Assembly: GCF_003634045.1 (NCBI RefSeq)
Contig: NZ_RBIM01000009.1
Span: 1-64,000, forward strand
DNA length: 64,000 nt
Origin: Maricaulis maris
Lineage (GTDB): Bacteria; Pseudomonadota; Alphaproteobacteria; Caulobacterales; Maricaulaceae
Direction of reading: 5' to 3'
The notes under the pieces: model-generated
Seen by the model: only the letters and a program-made list of their open reading frames with translations
Told to the model about the DNA's origin: nothing
The model's database searches: none
Position numbers and translations under genes: made by a program
Shown here: piece after piece, positions 49,045-58,011 of the stretch
Layout of the letters: every line of letters begins with the position of its first letter
Position numbering within the stretch: the first letter of the stretch is position 1

Positions 49045-50024
49045 GGATGGTCTCCTGTGTGGGGGTGAAGAAGTGGTTGGATCTGGTAGTCCCCGCTCGC
49101 ATCGAGGCCCTCGACGCGAGCGAGCTCGGAAAGCCGGCGCGCCGATCCGCGCCCCGAGAGGACGGCGATCAGGTCGATCGTCTCGGCGATCATCGCGCGG
49201 GGCACGGTGACGACGGCTTCCTGGATGAGCTGTTCGAGGCGGCGCAACGCGCCGAGCGCCGAACCGGCATGGATGGTGCCGATCCCGCCGGGATGACCGG
49301 TGCCCCAGGCTTTGAGGAGATCGAGCGCCTCAGCGCCGCGCACCTCGCCGATGGGAATGCGGTCAGGTCGCAGGCGCAGCGAGGAGCGAACGAGATCGGA
49401 GAGCGACGCCACGCCATCCTTGGTACGCAGAGCGACAAGGTTCGGCGTCAGGCATTGGAGCTCGCGCGTATCCTCGATCAGAACGACGCGGTCGGAGGAT
49501 TTGGCGACCTCTGCGAGCAGCGCGTTGGTAAGAGTGGTTTTGCCGGTCGAAGTGCCGCCGGCGACAAGGATGTTGGCGCGGGATGTGATGGCGTCGCACA
49601 ATGCCGCCGCCGCATCGTCTGGCATGATCCCGGCGCGGACATAGTCTTCGAGCGTGAAGACGGCGACGGCCGGTTTGCGGATCGCGAAGACCGGCGCGGC
49701 GACGACAGGCGGCAACAGCCCCTCGAACCGCTCCCCCGTTCCCGGCAGTTCCGCAGAGACACGCGGGGACCCGGCATGGACCTCCGCGCCGACATGGTGC
49801 GCGACCAAACGGACAATGCGCTCACCGTCAGCTGGGGAAAGCTCTTCGCCCGTGTCGGCGAGGCCCTCGCTCAGCCGGTCCACCCACAAACGTCCATCCG
49901 GGTTGAGCATGACCTCGACAACCGCAGGGTCTTCGAGCCATGCGGCAACGCTGGCTCCGAGCGCGGTCCTAAGCATGCGTGCGCCACGGGCGAGCGCTTC
50001 GGATTTGAATGTGTGGACGGTCAT
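49041..50024 (-). CDS. trbB: TrbB, VirB11-type T4SS ATPase
   Basis: A 327-residue hexameric ATPase. Walker A is GGTSTGKTT at 156-164, the Asp box is [16 protein letters not shown], and Walker B is [26 protein letters not shown] with the His box following. The N-terminal domain has [16 protein letters not shown]. It is the first gene of the trb cluster. Upstream of it, a cargo block (50.1-52.4 kb) separates it from the copG/traG genes it normally adjoins. Confidence 0.95.
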   Translation of the reverse strand: MTVHTFKSEALARGARMLRTALGASVAAWLEDPAVVEVMLNPDGRLWVDRLSEGLADTGEELSPADGERIVRLVAHHVGAEVHAGSPRVSAELPGTGERFEGLLPPVVAAPVFAIRKPAVAVFTLEDYVRAGIMPDDAAAALCDAITSRANILVAGGTSTGKTTLTNALLAEVAKSSDRVVLIEDTRELQCLTPNLVALRTKDGVASLSDLVRSSLRLRPDRIPIGEVRGAEALDLLKAWGTGHPGGIGTIHAGSALGALRRLEQLIQEAVVTVPRAMIAETIDLIAVLSGRGSARRLSELARVEGLDASGDYQIQPLLHPHTGDHP

Positions 50025-50172
50025 TGGCGGCCCCGCGTTTGATTACGGGGTTGATCAAGAAGACCGTTAAGGGGTCAGTAGCAACAGCGTTGAGGGCGTA
50101 GTAGTGCAACGGCGTACAGAGGCAGGGGCGAGTGTCGTGCGGTGATCAAGGGCAGTTATGCAGACGAATAAC

Positions 50173-50646
50173 TCAGGCTGTCTCAAGTCGATATTTGAGA
50201 AACCGGACCCCTGAGTATTCTGTCTCACCGACAAGTCTTGCCCCAAACCTTTCAAGCGCGCCTAGATTTTTGCGTGACGGCGGAAAAAGGAAAGTCACGA
50301 AAGGAATTCGCTCATCGGCAACGGCAAACTCGAGCGCCAGTCTTGAAATACGTATGCCAAGCCCAAAAGAGTCTGGCTTTAAAACCAAACCAAAATCCCA
50401 CTCGTTTTCCTCTTTTTGGAAGCCACCCCACCCGACATATCTATTGTTTGACAATACAGCCCAATGCCCAAGTCCATCGCGCCGCCAGCATTCTTCTTTT
50501 GCAGCAACAAATTTGGCCGCGGCGGTCTCGTCCCATTTGCTTGTCAGAAGCGGCATGTGCTCTGCAACACGAGGATCGGACATATGAGCGATAATTTCGT
50601 CCAGCTTGATCTCAGGCAATCTGGTGAAGGTGATTTCGGGTTTCAA
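50173..50646 (-). CDS. GNAT-family N-acetyltransferase
   Basis: A 157-residue enzyme of the RimJ/RimL-like GNAT class: PRVAEHMPLLTSKWDETAAAKFVAAKEECWRRDGLGHWAVL then RYVGWGGFQKEENEWDFGLVLKPDSFGLGIRISRLALEFAV. The conserved acetyl-CoA loop is only partly recognisable (GLGIRI). It is cargo in the block between trbB and copG and has a lower-GC look. Substrate unknown. Confidence 0.75.
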   Translation of the reverse strand: MKPEITFTRLPEIKLDEIIAHMSDPRVAEHMPLLTSKWDETAAAKFVAAKEECWRRDGLGHWAVLSNNRYVGWGGFQKEENEWDFGLVLKPDSFGLGIRISRLALEFAVADERIPFVTFLFPPSRKNLGALERFGARLVGETEYSGVRFLKYRLETA

Positions 50647-50789
50647 ACTGGTTTCCAGCGCAAAGAAAAAGAGTGTACTTTCTTAGGTCAGCGACTGCCT
50701 GCGGACAACGGCCAACGCTCGGACTGAGCCGACATCAACGAAAATTGAATGGCGTAACAGGGCTCGACGCGGTCATTGCCCAGAAGCAA

Positions 50790-51095
50790 CCCCCGGCTTG
50801 TCTTCTGAAATTTCCTTTGTCAGCGTGCTCCCCTTCGCCAAGCGTCGACCAAGGGTCTCCACAAAGCCTTCACAACGCCTCGGACCTTTCACCTGCGCCG
50901 CCTCACGCATTGTCTCTGGCAGCCGTAGCATCGTCGTAAGCCAGAATCTGATGAACAGAGCCAGCGCCTCATTGCCAATAGTCACGTTCCGCTCAAGCCG
51001 TCCGACGGCACGGGTCAGGCGATCAAGGTGCCGCGTGATCGTGGCCTCACGCTGATCGGCGGCACCCGGCGAGAGATAAGAGGCGAGCGCAGCGT
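50790..51095 (-). pseudogene. Degraded second copy of the copG-like gene
   Basis: This stretch is homologous to the 3' two thirds of the copG-like gene at 52452-52874, about four positions in five alike by eye, and lies in the same orientation. Matches include ETLGRRLAKGSTLTKEISED and VTIGNEALALFIRFWLTT. The N-terminal ribbon-helix-helix part is missing, and the open frame (50773-50985) starts inside the gene. The two copies bracket the DHFR/TetR pair. The divergence points to an old event or a second, related element. Confidence 0.8.
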
Positions 51096-51223
51096 GTGGA
51101 TGCGGATATGGCTGGCCTTCATGTCAGCAGTGCCAATACCCCTAGTGCGCTAATACCGGTTATTCGTGACCGCTAGCAGATGCTGATCAACTTTGGCGGG
51201 CATGACCACTCTTCCAAACTCGA

Positions 51224-51261
51224 TTGACATTATCCCAATCCACTTATTATACATCGTATAA
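51224..51261 (+). promoter_or_regulatory. Promoter and inverted repeat before the DHFR-like/TetR pair
   Basis: TTGACA (51224-51229) is followed, 17 bases later, by TTATAC (51247-51252), a good -35/-10 pair. A 6-3-6 inverted repeat (TTATAC-atc-GTATAA, 51247-51261) covers the -10. It lies about 20 bases before the DHFR-like start, so the TetR protein encoded two genes later is a likely binder. Confidence 0.7.
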
Positions 51262-51279
51262 AATAATTCGAGGATAAAC

Positions 51280-51813
51280 ATGCCCACAGGACACATTATG
51301 ATGGCGATGACACTCGATGGCTTCGTCGCCCGCAAGGATCATGCTCTCGATTGGCTGATGAAGCTCGATACGGAGGGCGAAGATCACGGTTTCACTGAAT
51401 TTCAGGTCAGTACCGACGTCATTGTCATGGGAACGGGGTCGTTCAAGACGATATTGGGCTTTGATGAGTGGGTGTATCAAAAACCCGTCGTGGTTCTGTC
51501 AAAAAGCCTGACCGACAGCGACGTCCCCGGTCATCTGAAAGAGACGGTTGAGATCAGCCGGCTCTCGCCAGGCGAGCTCATGGCGGAGTTCAAGAGACGT
51601 GGGTACGATCGGGTTTACGTGGATGGGGGAGCCATCATCCGTTCTTTCCTTCGCGCCGGTCATATTGCCGATATGAAGGTCACGATCGTCCCTGTCTTGA
51701 TCGGCGAGGGCATCCGAATGTTTGGCGAGTTGGACAAGGATATCGATCTGGAACTCCTGGACGTGACCCACTTCAAATCCGGCCTGGTCGATATGCGCTA
51801 CAAGGTAAGCTGA
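51280..51813 (+). CDS. Dihydrofolate-reductase-family protein (RibD C-terminal type)
   Basis: A 177-residue oxidoreductase-fold protein: GHIMMAMTLDGFVARKDHALDWL opens it, and VIVMGTGSFKTILGF plus DRVYVDGGAIIRSFLRAG are the DHFR/RibD-C motifs. NADPH-dependent reduction is likely; the substrate is unknown. Proteins of this type are often adjacent to TetR regulators. The ATG at 51280 has CGAGGA upstream. Three bases after its stop the tetR gene starts. Confidence 0.88.
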   Translation: MPTGHIMMAMTLDGFVARKDHALDWLMKLDTEGEDHGFTEFQVSTDVIVMGTGSFKTILGFDEWVYQKPVVVLSKSLTDSDVPGHLKETVEISRLSPGELMAEFKRRGYDRVYVDGGAIIRSFLRAGHIADMKVTIVPVLIGEGIRMFGELDKDIDLELLDVTHFKSGLVDMRYKVS

Positions 51814-51816
51814 GGA

Positions 51817-52392
51817 ATGCCCGCATCAAGAGGCGTAGGGCGTCCTCAGAAGGGAACACAAACGCTTGCAAAAGATCAAATTCTGTCGGCGGCCTTATTG
51901 CGGATGCGGCAGGGAGGGCTCGAGGCCATATCCTTTCGGCGACTTGCCAATGCGCTTGGCGTATCGCCAATGGCGATCAAATACCATGTCGGTGGCCAGC
52001 AAGACCTATTGGCCGCTTTGGTCGAACTTGCTTTTAAGGGCACCCTCGCCGTGGACGAGGACAGAAAATCCACAAAGCGCCTCAAACACATTCTGTCGCT
52101 TTACTGCGCGCGCGCGCTTGATAACGCCAACCTGGTTCGCTGCATCTTGGGAGACCCATCCCTGATGAGTAATGAAATCGTCGCAATCACCGAGGAGATC
52201 AGAAAGAACACGCGGCTGCTGAACGACGGCGATCCAAATGATGTAATGCTAAACTTGTTGGTAGACTACACACACGGCTTTGTCTTTGCCGCGGCTGCGG
52301 CAAAAAATGGGAAAGGTCCGACGCTGGAGGACTTTCTCCGCAGTATAGAGTGGGTTATTGGTGCAGACTTACCTGGCAAAAATGCAGAGTGA
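51817..52392 (+). CDS. TetR-family regulator of the DHFR-like cargo
   Basis: A 191-residue protein with a TetR HTH: KDQILSAALLRMRQGGLEAISFRRLANALGVSPMAIKYHVGGQQDLLAALVELAF. It is co-transcribed with the DHFR-like gene and lies just three bases downstream of it. It probably represses the shared promoter through the inverted repeat at 51247-51261. It is convergent with the copG-like gene, about 60 bases away. Confidence 0.9.
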   Translation: MPASRGVGRPQKGTQTLAKDQILSAALLRMRQGGLEAISFRRLANALGVSPMAIKYHVGGQQDLLAALVELAFKGTLAVDEDRKSTKRLKHILSLYCARALDNANLVRCILGDPSLMSNEIVAITEEIRKNTRLLNDGDPNDVMLNLLVDYTHGFVFAAAAAKNGKGPTLEDFLRSIEWVIGADLPGKNAE

Positions 52393-52451
52393 CCTCTCGT
52401 AACCGAACATTCGCAGCCTTGCAGAAAGCTAGCAAAGAGGGCTTGGAGCCG

Positions 52452-52874
52452 TTATTGCTCTGGTCGAAGACCCGCAACATCCTCCGAGACTTCCTTCGAC
52501 AGCGTACTCCCCTTCGCCAGTCGCCGTCCGAGCGTCTCCACAAAGCCTTCATACCGCTCGCGGCCTTTCGCTTGCGCGGCATTGCGCATTGTGTCAGGCA
52601 GCGGCGGCGTCGTGGTGAGCCAGAACCGGACGAAGAGAGCGACCGCTTCGTTGCCGATGGTCACGTCCCGCTCAAGCCGTTCGACAGCGCGGGTCAACCG
52701 GTCAAGGCGCCGCGTGATCGCAGCCTCGCGTTGATCGGCGGCGTCCGGCGAGAGATAGGAGGCGAGCGCTGCCTCGATGATCTGGGACTTCGAGACATTA
52801 CGTCGTGCCGCCAAAGCGTCGAGCTCCGGCGACAACGACGGATCGAAATACACATTGAGCCGATCTTTCTTCAT
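52452..52874 (-). CDS. CopG-like ribbon-helix-helix protein of the transfer region
   Basis: A 140-residue protein: KKDRLNVYFDPSLSPELDALAARRNVSKSQIIEAALASYLS is a RHH DNA-binding domain, and the rest is helical (ERLERDVTIGNEAVALFVRFWLTT, RYEGFVETLGRRLAKGST). Such genes lie between traG and trbB in this ICE type and probably regulate transfer. I use the ATG at 52874 with GAGG eight bases upstream; it follows the traG stop by 8 bases. Confidence 0.85.
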   Translation of the reverse strand: MKKDRLNVYFDPSLSPELDALAARRNVSKSQIIEAALASYLSPDAADQREAAITRRLDRLTRAVERLERDVTIGNEAVALFVRFWLTTTPPLPDTMRNAAQAKGRERYEGFVETLGRRLAKGSTLSKEVSEDVAGLRPEQ

Positions 52875-52882
52875 GGCGAGCC

Positions 52883-54892
52883 TCAAAGATCGATGCCGTC
52901 ATCGGGATCAAGCGAGGCCTGCCGGGCGATGCTGCGGAATCGGCCCTGCATCTGGCGGGCGCGCTGCGCGTCGTCATCCGGTTCGTCGTCGAGCCCTGCG
53001 AATTCTTCCCTCGCAGACAGTGTCGGCTCCGGTGCAATGTCTTCATGCTCCGGCAGTTCCGGCTCGCGGCGGATGCCTCCGTCGGCGTCTTCGCCCGTAC
53101 CGTCGGACGTCTTCTTCGTGGGCTTGGGCGCGGCGATGGGAGCCCGGCCGCTCCAATCATCCGTTTGCAAGTCGTTCGATACGGTTGGTTCGGCAATTAG
53201 GTCCGGCGGTGAGAGGATGCGCGCCTTGAGTTGCGGATCGGCATAGTAGCGCGCCTTCTTCCCACGAACTGGTGGCGCGCCAGAGACGAGCACGATTTCA
53301 TCATCAGGCGGCAATTGCATGACCTCGCCGGGCGTCAGCAAAGGCCGCGCGGTCTCTTGGCGGGAGACCATGAGATGGCCGAGCCAGGGCGACAATCTGT
53401 GTCCGGCATAGTTCTTCATCGCCCGCATCTCGGTCGCCGTGCCGAGGGCGTCGGACACGCGTTTGGCCGTGCGCTCATCATTCGTCGCGAAACTCACCCG
53501 AACATGGCAATTGTCGAGGATGGCGTTGTTCTGGCCGTAGGCTTTCTCGATCTGGTTGAGGGACTGCGCGATGAGGAAGGCTTTCAGACCGTAGCCCGCC
53601 ATGAAGGCGAGCTGACTCTCGAAGAAATCGAGACGCCCGAGCGCCGGAAACTCGTCGAGCATGAGCAACAGGCGATGGCGCTTGCGATTGGCGTTCAACT
53701 CTTCTGTCAGCCTGCGTCCGATCTGATTCAACACAAGCCGGACGAGCGGCTTGGTGCGGCTGATGTCGGAGGGCGGCACGACGAGATAGAGCGTGGTCGG
53801 CCGTGCGCCGGAGACGAGATCCCTGATCCGCCAGTCGCAGCGGCTGGTGACCTTGGCGACAACGGGATCGCGATAGAGGCCCAGAAAACTCATTGCCGTG
53901 GACAGGACGCCAGAGCGTTCGTTCTCCGACTTGTTGAGGAGTTCTCGCGCCGCCTGCGCCACGACAGGGTGCGCCCGGTCGCCAAGATGTTGGGTGCGCA
54001 TCATCGCCGCGAGCGTCGCCTCGATCGGCCGGCCGGGATCGGAGAGGAAGGCGGCGACGCCGGCGAGCGTCTTGTCAGCTTCGGCATAGAGGACATGCAG
54101 GATCGCGCCGACGAGCAGTGAATGGCTTGTCTTCTCCCAATGGTTCCGGCGTTCAAGCAGGCCTTCCGGATCGACGAGGATGTCGGCGACGTTCTGCACG
54201 TCTCGCACTTCGCTGTCGCCGCGCCGGACTTCGAGCAGTGGGTTGTAGGGCGCGCTCTTTGCGTCGGTCGGATCAAACAGGATGGTGCGGGTGAACCGCG
54301 CTCGCCATCCGGCGGTGAGCTGCCAGTTCTCGCCTTTGATGTCATGCACGATGGCCGAGCCCGGCCAGGTCAGGAGACTCGGCACGACGAGGCCGACGCC
54401 CTTACCGCTTCGGGTCGGCGCGAAGCAAAGCACATGCTCCGGCCCGTCATGCCGGAGATAGTGGTTCTCGAAGCGGCCGAGCACGACGCCATCGGAAGCG
54501 AGCAGTCCGGAAGATTCAACGTCCCTTCGTTCCGCCCATCGGGCCGAACCATAGGTGGTCACGTCGCGCGCCTCCCGAGCGCGCAGGACGGAGAGGAAGA
54601 TCGCGACGGCAATCGCGGCGATCCCGCCACTGCCAGCGATGATCGCGCCTTCGACGAACACACGCGGCGCATAGGCGTCGTAGAAATACCACCACACGAA
54701 AAAGCTCCAGGGTGGATAGACGGGCCAGCCGAGAATGTCGGTCACTGGCGCGCCGAGCTGAGGCTGAAAGCCGAGCCGCCATGCGGTCCACTGTGTCGCC
54801 GCCCAGATGAAGCCGACCACAACGAGCGAGACGATGATGATCTGGCCCCAGAGGATCTTGGTGGCCTGTGTTTGCTGAGTTTTGATCGGCAT
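52883..54892 (-). CDS. traG: TraG, VirD4-type coupling protein
   Basis: A 669-residue inner-membrane ATPase that links the relaxase-DNA complex to the T4SS. Two N-terminal membrane segments (IIIVSLVVVGFIWAATQW and GAIIAGSGGIAAIAVAIFLSVL) are followed by Walker A APTRSGKGV at 158-166, Walker B RLLLMLDEFPALG, and the motif SLNQIEKAYGQNNAILDNCHVRVSFATND. The C-terminus is acidic (DDGIDL). It lies 24 bases after the relaxase gene. Confidence 0.95.
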   Translation of the reverse strand: MPIKTQQTQATKILWGQIIIVSLVVVGFIWAATQWTAWRLGFQPQLGAPVTDILGWPVYPPWSFFVWWYFYDAYAPRVFVEGAIIAGSGGIAAIAVAIFLSVLRAREARDVTTYGSARWAERRDVESSGLLASDGVVLGRFENHYLRHDGPEHVLCFAPTRSGKGVGLVVPSLLTWPGSAIVHDIKGENWQLTAGWRARFTRTILFDPTDAKSAPYNPLLEVRRGDSEVRDVQNVADILVDPEGLLERRNHWEKTSHSLLVGAILHVLYAEADKTLAGVAAFLSDPGRPIEATLAAMMRTQHLGDRAHPVVAQAARELLNKSENERSGVLSTAMSFLGLYRDPVVAKVTSRCDWRIRDLVSGARPTTLYLVVPPSDISRTKPLVRLVLNQIGRRLTEELNANRKRHRLLLMLDEFPALGRLDFFESQLAFMAGYGLKAFLIAQSLNQIEKAYGQNNAILDNCHVRVSFATNDERTAKRVSDALGTATEMRAMKNYAGHRLSPWLGHLMVSRQETARPLLTPGEVMQLPPDDEIVLVSGAPPVRGKKARYYADPQLKARILSPPDLIAEPTVSNDLQTDDWSGRAPIAAPKPTKKTSDGTGEDADGGIRREPELPEHEDIAPEPTLSAREEFAGLDDEPDDDAQRARQMQGRFRSIARQASLDPDDGIDL

Positions 54893-54915
54893 GTCATTTT
54901 CTTTCGGGGTTTTGC

Positions 54916-56673
54916 TCAGAGGCTGAGCCCGCGCTTGCGGCCAAGGCTCCAGTCGATCCCGCCACCGGGCGTCATCGTTCCTGTCACGGTCTGGCCAAGA
55001 TGGCGCTCAAGTTGGGGCTTCCATGGGACGAGTTCGAAGCCGAGGCCGTCATCGACCATGGCGAAACGGCCCGAGGCGAGATCGAGACGCCGGCGATAGG
55101 TGCCGGAGATGCGATTGCCTTCTGCAGAATTTCTTCGAGGTAAGCCGGTCTCCGCTTCGAGACGCGCCGAGGCTGAGTCGAGCTCTCGTTCACGTAGTGT
55201 CTTCAGGAGGTCGCGGGCGAAGGTGACACGCCGGCCGTTCTTGGTCGCGAGCCCTTCGGCGAGGAGATGATCGGCGCGTCGGTCGAGCGCTTCGCGAACT
55301 TCGGCGCCGAACCCGCCCATGCTGAGAGGTGCCTGGGTCTTCGCCAGTTGCAGCCGGTCGAGCCAGGTCGCGCCGTGTGCGCCTATCTGGGTTCCGAGGT
55401 TGAGATCGGAGCGGCCGACGAGGGCCATGCGCTGACGGCCACCATCGTCCGAGCGCCAGACACGCGTCTCGACAATCCCGCCTTCAGGCGTGTCGCCCGT
55501 GGCGTCGAGATCGTGGAAGCGCAGATGATGGACCCGGCCGTCCACGGCGTCGATCATGGCATAGGCTTCGCCGGTCAGTTCGTGATGAAGGCCGCGCTCG
55601 ACCAGTCGGCCGAGGACCGGGGCATCGGGCGTGTCCTCGATCGCGAAGTCCGTTTGCGCGCGATCAGGTCCGCCCGTCATGGCGCGGTGCATGGTCTTGA
55701 TGATGTCGCCACGCTCGGCGAGATCGCGCAGCGTTTCCTGTGCGCCCGGTTTCAGGGACCAGACCGCGGGGGCGAGCCTGTCGGCGAGGCCGAGCCGTTC
55801 CAGTGTCTGGGCGCGACCGATAAGGAGTTTGCGCAGTTCCGGATCGCGCGGTTCCGGTGAGCCGGGACGCAGATCAGCAACTCCGGCCCCGCCATCAGCG
55901 AGCCCCTGGAGCGCGCGATCAAGACCCGTCCAGCGTTCGGCTTTCACCTCCGCCTGAAGTTCGGATGCGATCTCCTGCTCGGTGCGCGGCCCGAGTTCCA
56001 GTTCTACCAATTGCTCGGCGCGGCTGCGGAATCCCCGGCTGATATAGTCGCGGGCGATGACGAGGTCCTTGCCGTCATCGGCTCGGCCGCGCACGAGAAC
56101 ATGGATGTGCGGATTGTCGGTGTTCCAATGATCGACGCCGATCCAGTCAAGCTTCGTGCCGAGATCGCGCTCGGCCTCATTCATCAGGTCGCGTGTGTAA
56201 GCGCGCAGGTCTTCGAGGCGGTCGGCGTCTTCGGGCGAGACGATGAAGCGGAAATGATGCCGGTCCTCTTCGCATCGCTCTGTGAAAGCGCGATCATCGA
56301 CGCTGTCCGCTTCGGCGTTGAACATACCCGCATCGCGCCCGTCACGGGTCACGCCCTCACGCTTGAGATAGGCGATGTGTTTGGCGAGCGGGGCGGAACG
56401 GAAACGTGCGCCTCGGTGACGGACGATCCGCGCCTTGATGATGACGCGCCGCCGGGTGCGTGACAGTCCGCGCGCTGCGCCGGCGAAGCGACCCCGGCCG
56501 AATTGCGATCCGCGCCCGCGTCCTTTCGAACCGTTCAGCTTGTATCCGGTGTGTCCGGCCTTGCGGGCGGCGCCCATAACCTGGCCGACGAAGCTTTGAG
56601 CCTTCCGGGCGCCTGTCCCCTTGTTGCGGATGCGGCCGGGCCGGATGCGCATGTCATTATCGCGGTCGCTCAT
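54916..56673 (-). CDS. VirD2-type relaxase (DUF3363 protein)
   Basis: A 585-residue relaxase that should nick oriT and stay covalently bound to the DNA. The metal-binding histidines are H182, H189 and H191 in GVDHWNTDNPHIHVLVRG. The N-terminal third is Arg/Gly-rich (GRGRGSQFGRGRF), and the C-terminal part (VETRVWRSDDGGRQRMALV..., ATWLDRLQLAKTQ) is the DUF3363 region. An ATG at 56652 (MRIRPGRIRN) is an alternative start. The 247-base gap upstream contains the candidate oriT. Confidence 0.9.
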   Translation of the reverse strand: MSDRDNDMRIRPGRIRNKGTGARKAQSFVGQVMGAARKAGHTGYKLNGSKGRGRGSQFGRGRFAGAARGLSRTRRRVIIKARIVRHRGARFRSAPLAKHIAYLKREGVTRDGRDAGMFNAEADSVDDRAFTERCEEDRHHFRFIVSPEDADRLEDLRAYTRDLMNEAERDLGTKLDWIGVDHWNTDNPHIHVLVRGRADDGKDLVIARDYISRGFRSRAEQLVELELGPRTEQEIASELQAEVKAERWTGLDRALQGLADGGAGVADLRPGSPEPRDPELRKLLIGRAQTLERLGLADRLAPAVWSLKPGAQETLRDLAERGDIIKTMHRAMTGGPDRAQTDFAIEDTPDAPVLGRLVERGLHHELTGEAYAMIDAVDGRVHHLRFHDLDATGDTPEGGIVETRVWRSDDGGRQRMALVGRSDLNLGTQIGAHGATWLDRLQLAKTQAPLSMGGFGAEVREALDRRADHLLAEGLATKNGRRVTFARDLLKTLRERELDSASARLEAETGLPRRNSAEGNRISGTYRRRLDLASGRFAMVDDGLGFELVPWKPQLERHLGQTVTGTMTPGGGIDWSLGRKRGLSL

Positions 56674-56920
56674 GACAAAGCGCCCGCTTGAAAGCGCGCG
56701 GCACGGTGAATTCCGTGTGAAAACAGTGGGTTGGGCCGTGGGGTGGCACTGTGCCCATGGCCGCAGCGGGCGAAATACCCAACAACAACAAAGGCATAGC
56801 GCGCATCAGTGCCGCCCCTTTTATCTCGCCCTCCCGTTGTTGTTGCGCCTTCCGTTCCCGTCCTTCCTCCCGGAAACACGCCATCGCGCGACGGACTGCG
56901 CGAGAGTGCGATCAGCGGGG
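56674..56920. other. Gap upstream of the relaxase gene; candidate oriT region
   Basis: No supported gene lies in these 247 bases. An inverted repeat CAACAACAAC (56780-56789) and GTTGTTGTTG (56836-56845) with a 46-base spacer is the clearest structure. oriT sites commonly lie next to the relaxase gene and contain inverted repeats. I saw no match to a known nic consensus, so this is only a candidate. Confidence 0.4.
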
Positions 56921-57643
56921 TCATCGCTGATCCCCGGTTCCATGTGGTGGGAATAGGCTATCCGAAGCGTGGGATGTGTGCGGAGGATAAGCGTCCATAT
57001 CGCTGCTTTGGGGCACCTCATCAGCAGACGCCTGTCGATCCCTATGCGTGGTGAAGAGCGGCGCCGTGCGCCAGTCCACGGTCAGAACCGCACTCTGTTC
57101 ATGCCGTTCCGCTGCAACCGATGCGCCGATGAGCGGCGCTAGCGCCGCAACATAATCGCGGGTTTCTCGGGGTAGCCGGCGACCCGTTGCGAGATGCTCG
57201 GCATAGCGTGTCGGCCCGGCATTGTAGGCTGCGAGAAAGCCCGGTGATCCGAAGCGGTCGTGCAGTTCGCGCAGATAAGCTGCGCCTGCGAGAATGTTGT
57301 CGCGCGGATCGAACGGATCGCGCCCCAGAGCGTAACGCGCGCGCAGTTCATCCCATGTCCGGGGCATGATCTGCATCAGTCCCATCGCGCCTTTCTCAGG
57401 ACTCACGGCGCGCGCATCGCCGGCGCTTTCCTGGCGCATGACGGCGAGAATCCAATGCGTCGGAATGCCGAACCGCTGCGCAGCTTCGGAGATATAGGCA
57501 GCATAGGAATTACCGCCGTGTTCGGTCCCGGAGGACGAGGTCTCTGCAGATACGGCGTGCGCGAAAACCACGCCGGAGAGCAGACCGCAGAGGAGGAACC
57601 TCGCCATCATCGCGTAGCGGCGAGACGGTCTAGCCGCGCTCAT
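56921..57643 (-). CDS. Lytic transglycosylase (VirB1-like)
   Basis: About 240 residues with a signal peptide (FLLCGLLSGVVFAHAVSAE) and a goose-lysozyme-like SLT domain. The catalytic Glu is E72 in AVMRQESAGDARAVSPEKGAMGLMQIMPRTW, and AGAAYLRELHDRFG plus LAAYNAGPTRY are family motifs. It opens a hole in peptidoglycan for the T4SS. I start at the ATG at 57643, which overlaps the DUF736 gene by 14 bases; ATGs at 57610 and 57607 are alternatives. Confidence 0.88.
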   Translation of the reverse strand: MSAARPSRRYAMMARFLLCGLLSGVVFAHAVSAETSSSGTEHGGNSYAAYISEAAQRFGIPTHWILAVMRQESAGDARAVSPEKGAMGLMQIMPRTWDELRARYALGRDPFDPRDNILAGAAYLRELHDRFGSPGFLAAYNAGPTRYAEHLATGRRLPRETRDYVAALAPLIGASVAAERHEQSAVLTVDWRTAPLFTTHRDRQASADEVPQSSDMDAYPPHTSHASDSLFPPHGTGDQR

Positions 57644-57977
57644 CGCGCTTCTCGGGCCGCTTTGTGGGGCGGTTCCAATAGAGCGCCCAATGTCCGTCTT
57701 CGGCGTCCGTCTTGAAGAGATTAGCGCGGATCGGAAAAGCGAAAGTCGGGTCGTCGATCTGCAAAGAGATGTATTCACCGGCCTTCTCGCCGGTGCGCTT
57801 CCAGCCGGCGCCGATTTCCGGCCCGTCATCATCGCCGTGATGGACGCGATAATCGGGTGCGTTCTCGCTGTCCGACGGTGTTGCCGGAACGAGGGTGAGT
57901 TCTCGGTAGAGAATGAGCGTGTGAAGGCGTCCGGTGAAGCCAGAGTCCGTGCGGGTGAATTGACCGATCTGAGCCAT
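57630..57977 (-). CDS. DUF736 protein
   Basis: A 115-residue protein: MAQIGQFTRTDSGFTGRLHTLILYRELTLVP followed by GPEIGAGWKRTGEKAGEYISLQIDDPTFAFPIRANLF is the DUF736 signature. It is a standard partner of traF and the lytic transglycosylase in this ICE family, and its role is unknown. The ATG at 57977 has AAAGGAA upstream. Confidence 0.93.
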   Translation of the reverse strand: MAQIGQFTRTDSGFTGRLHTLILYRELTLVPATPSDSENAPDYRVHHGDDDGPEIGAGWKRTGEKAGEYISLQIDDPTFAFPIRANLFKTDAEDGHWALYWNRPTKRPEKRDERG

Positions 57978-58011
57978 GGGAAGATTCCTTTCATTTGCGG
58001 TCGGAAGAATT

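Noticed and set aside
56657-56924. Small minus-strand ORFs upstream of the relaxase
   Set aside because: They have no family resemblance and lie where the oriT is expected. The protein-like Gln/Gly runs follow from the repeats.
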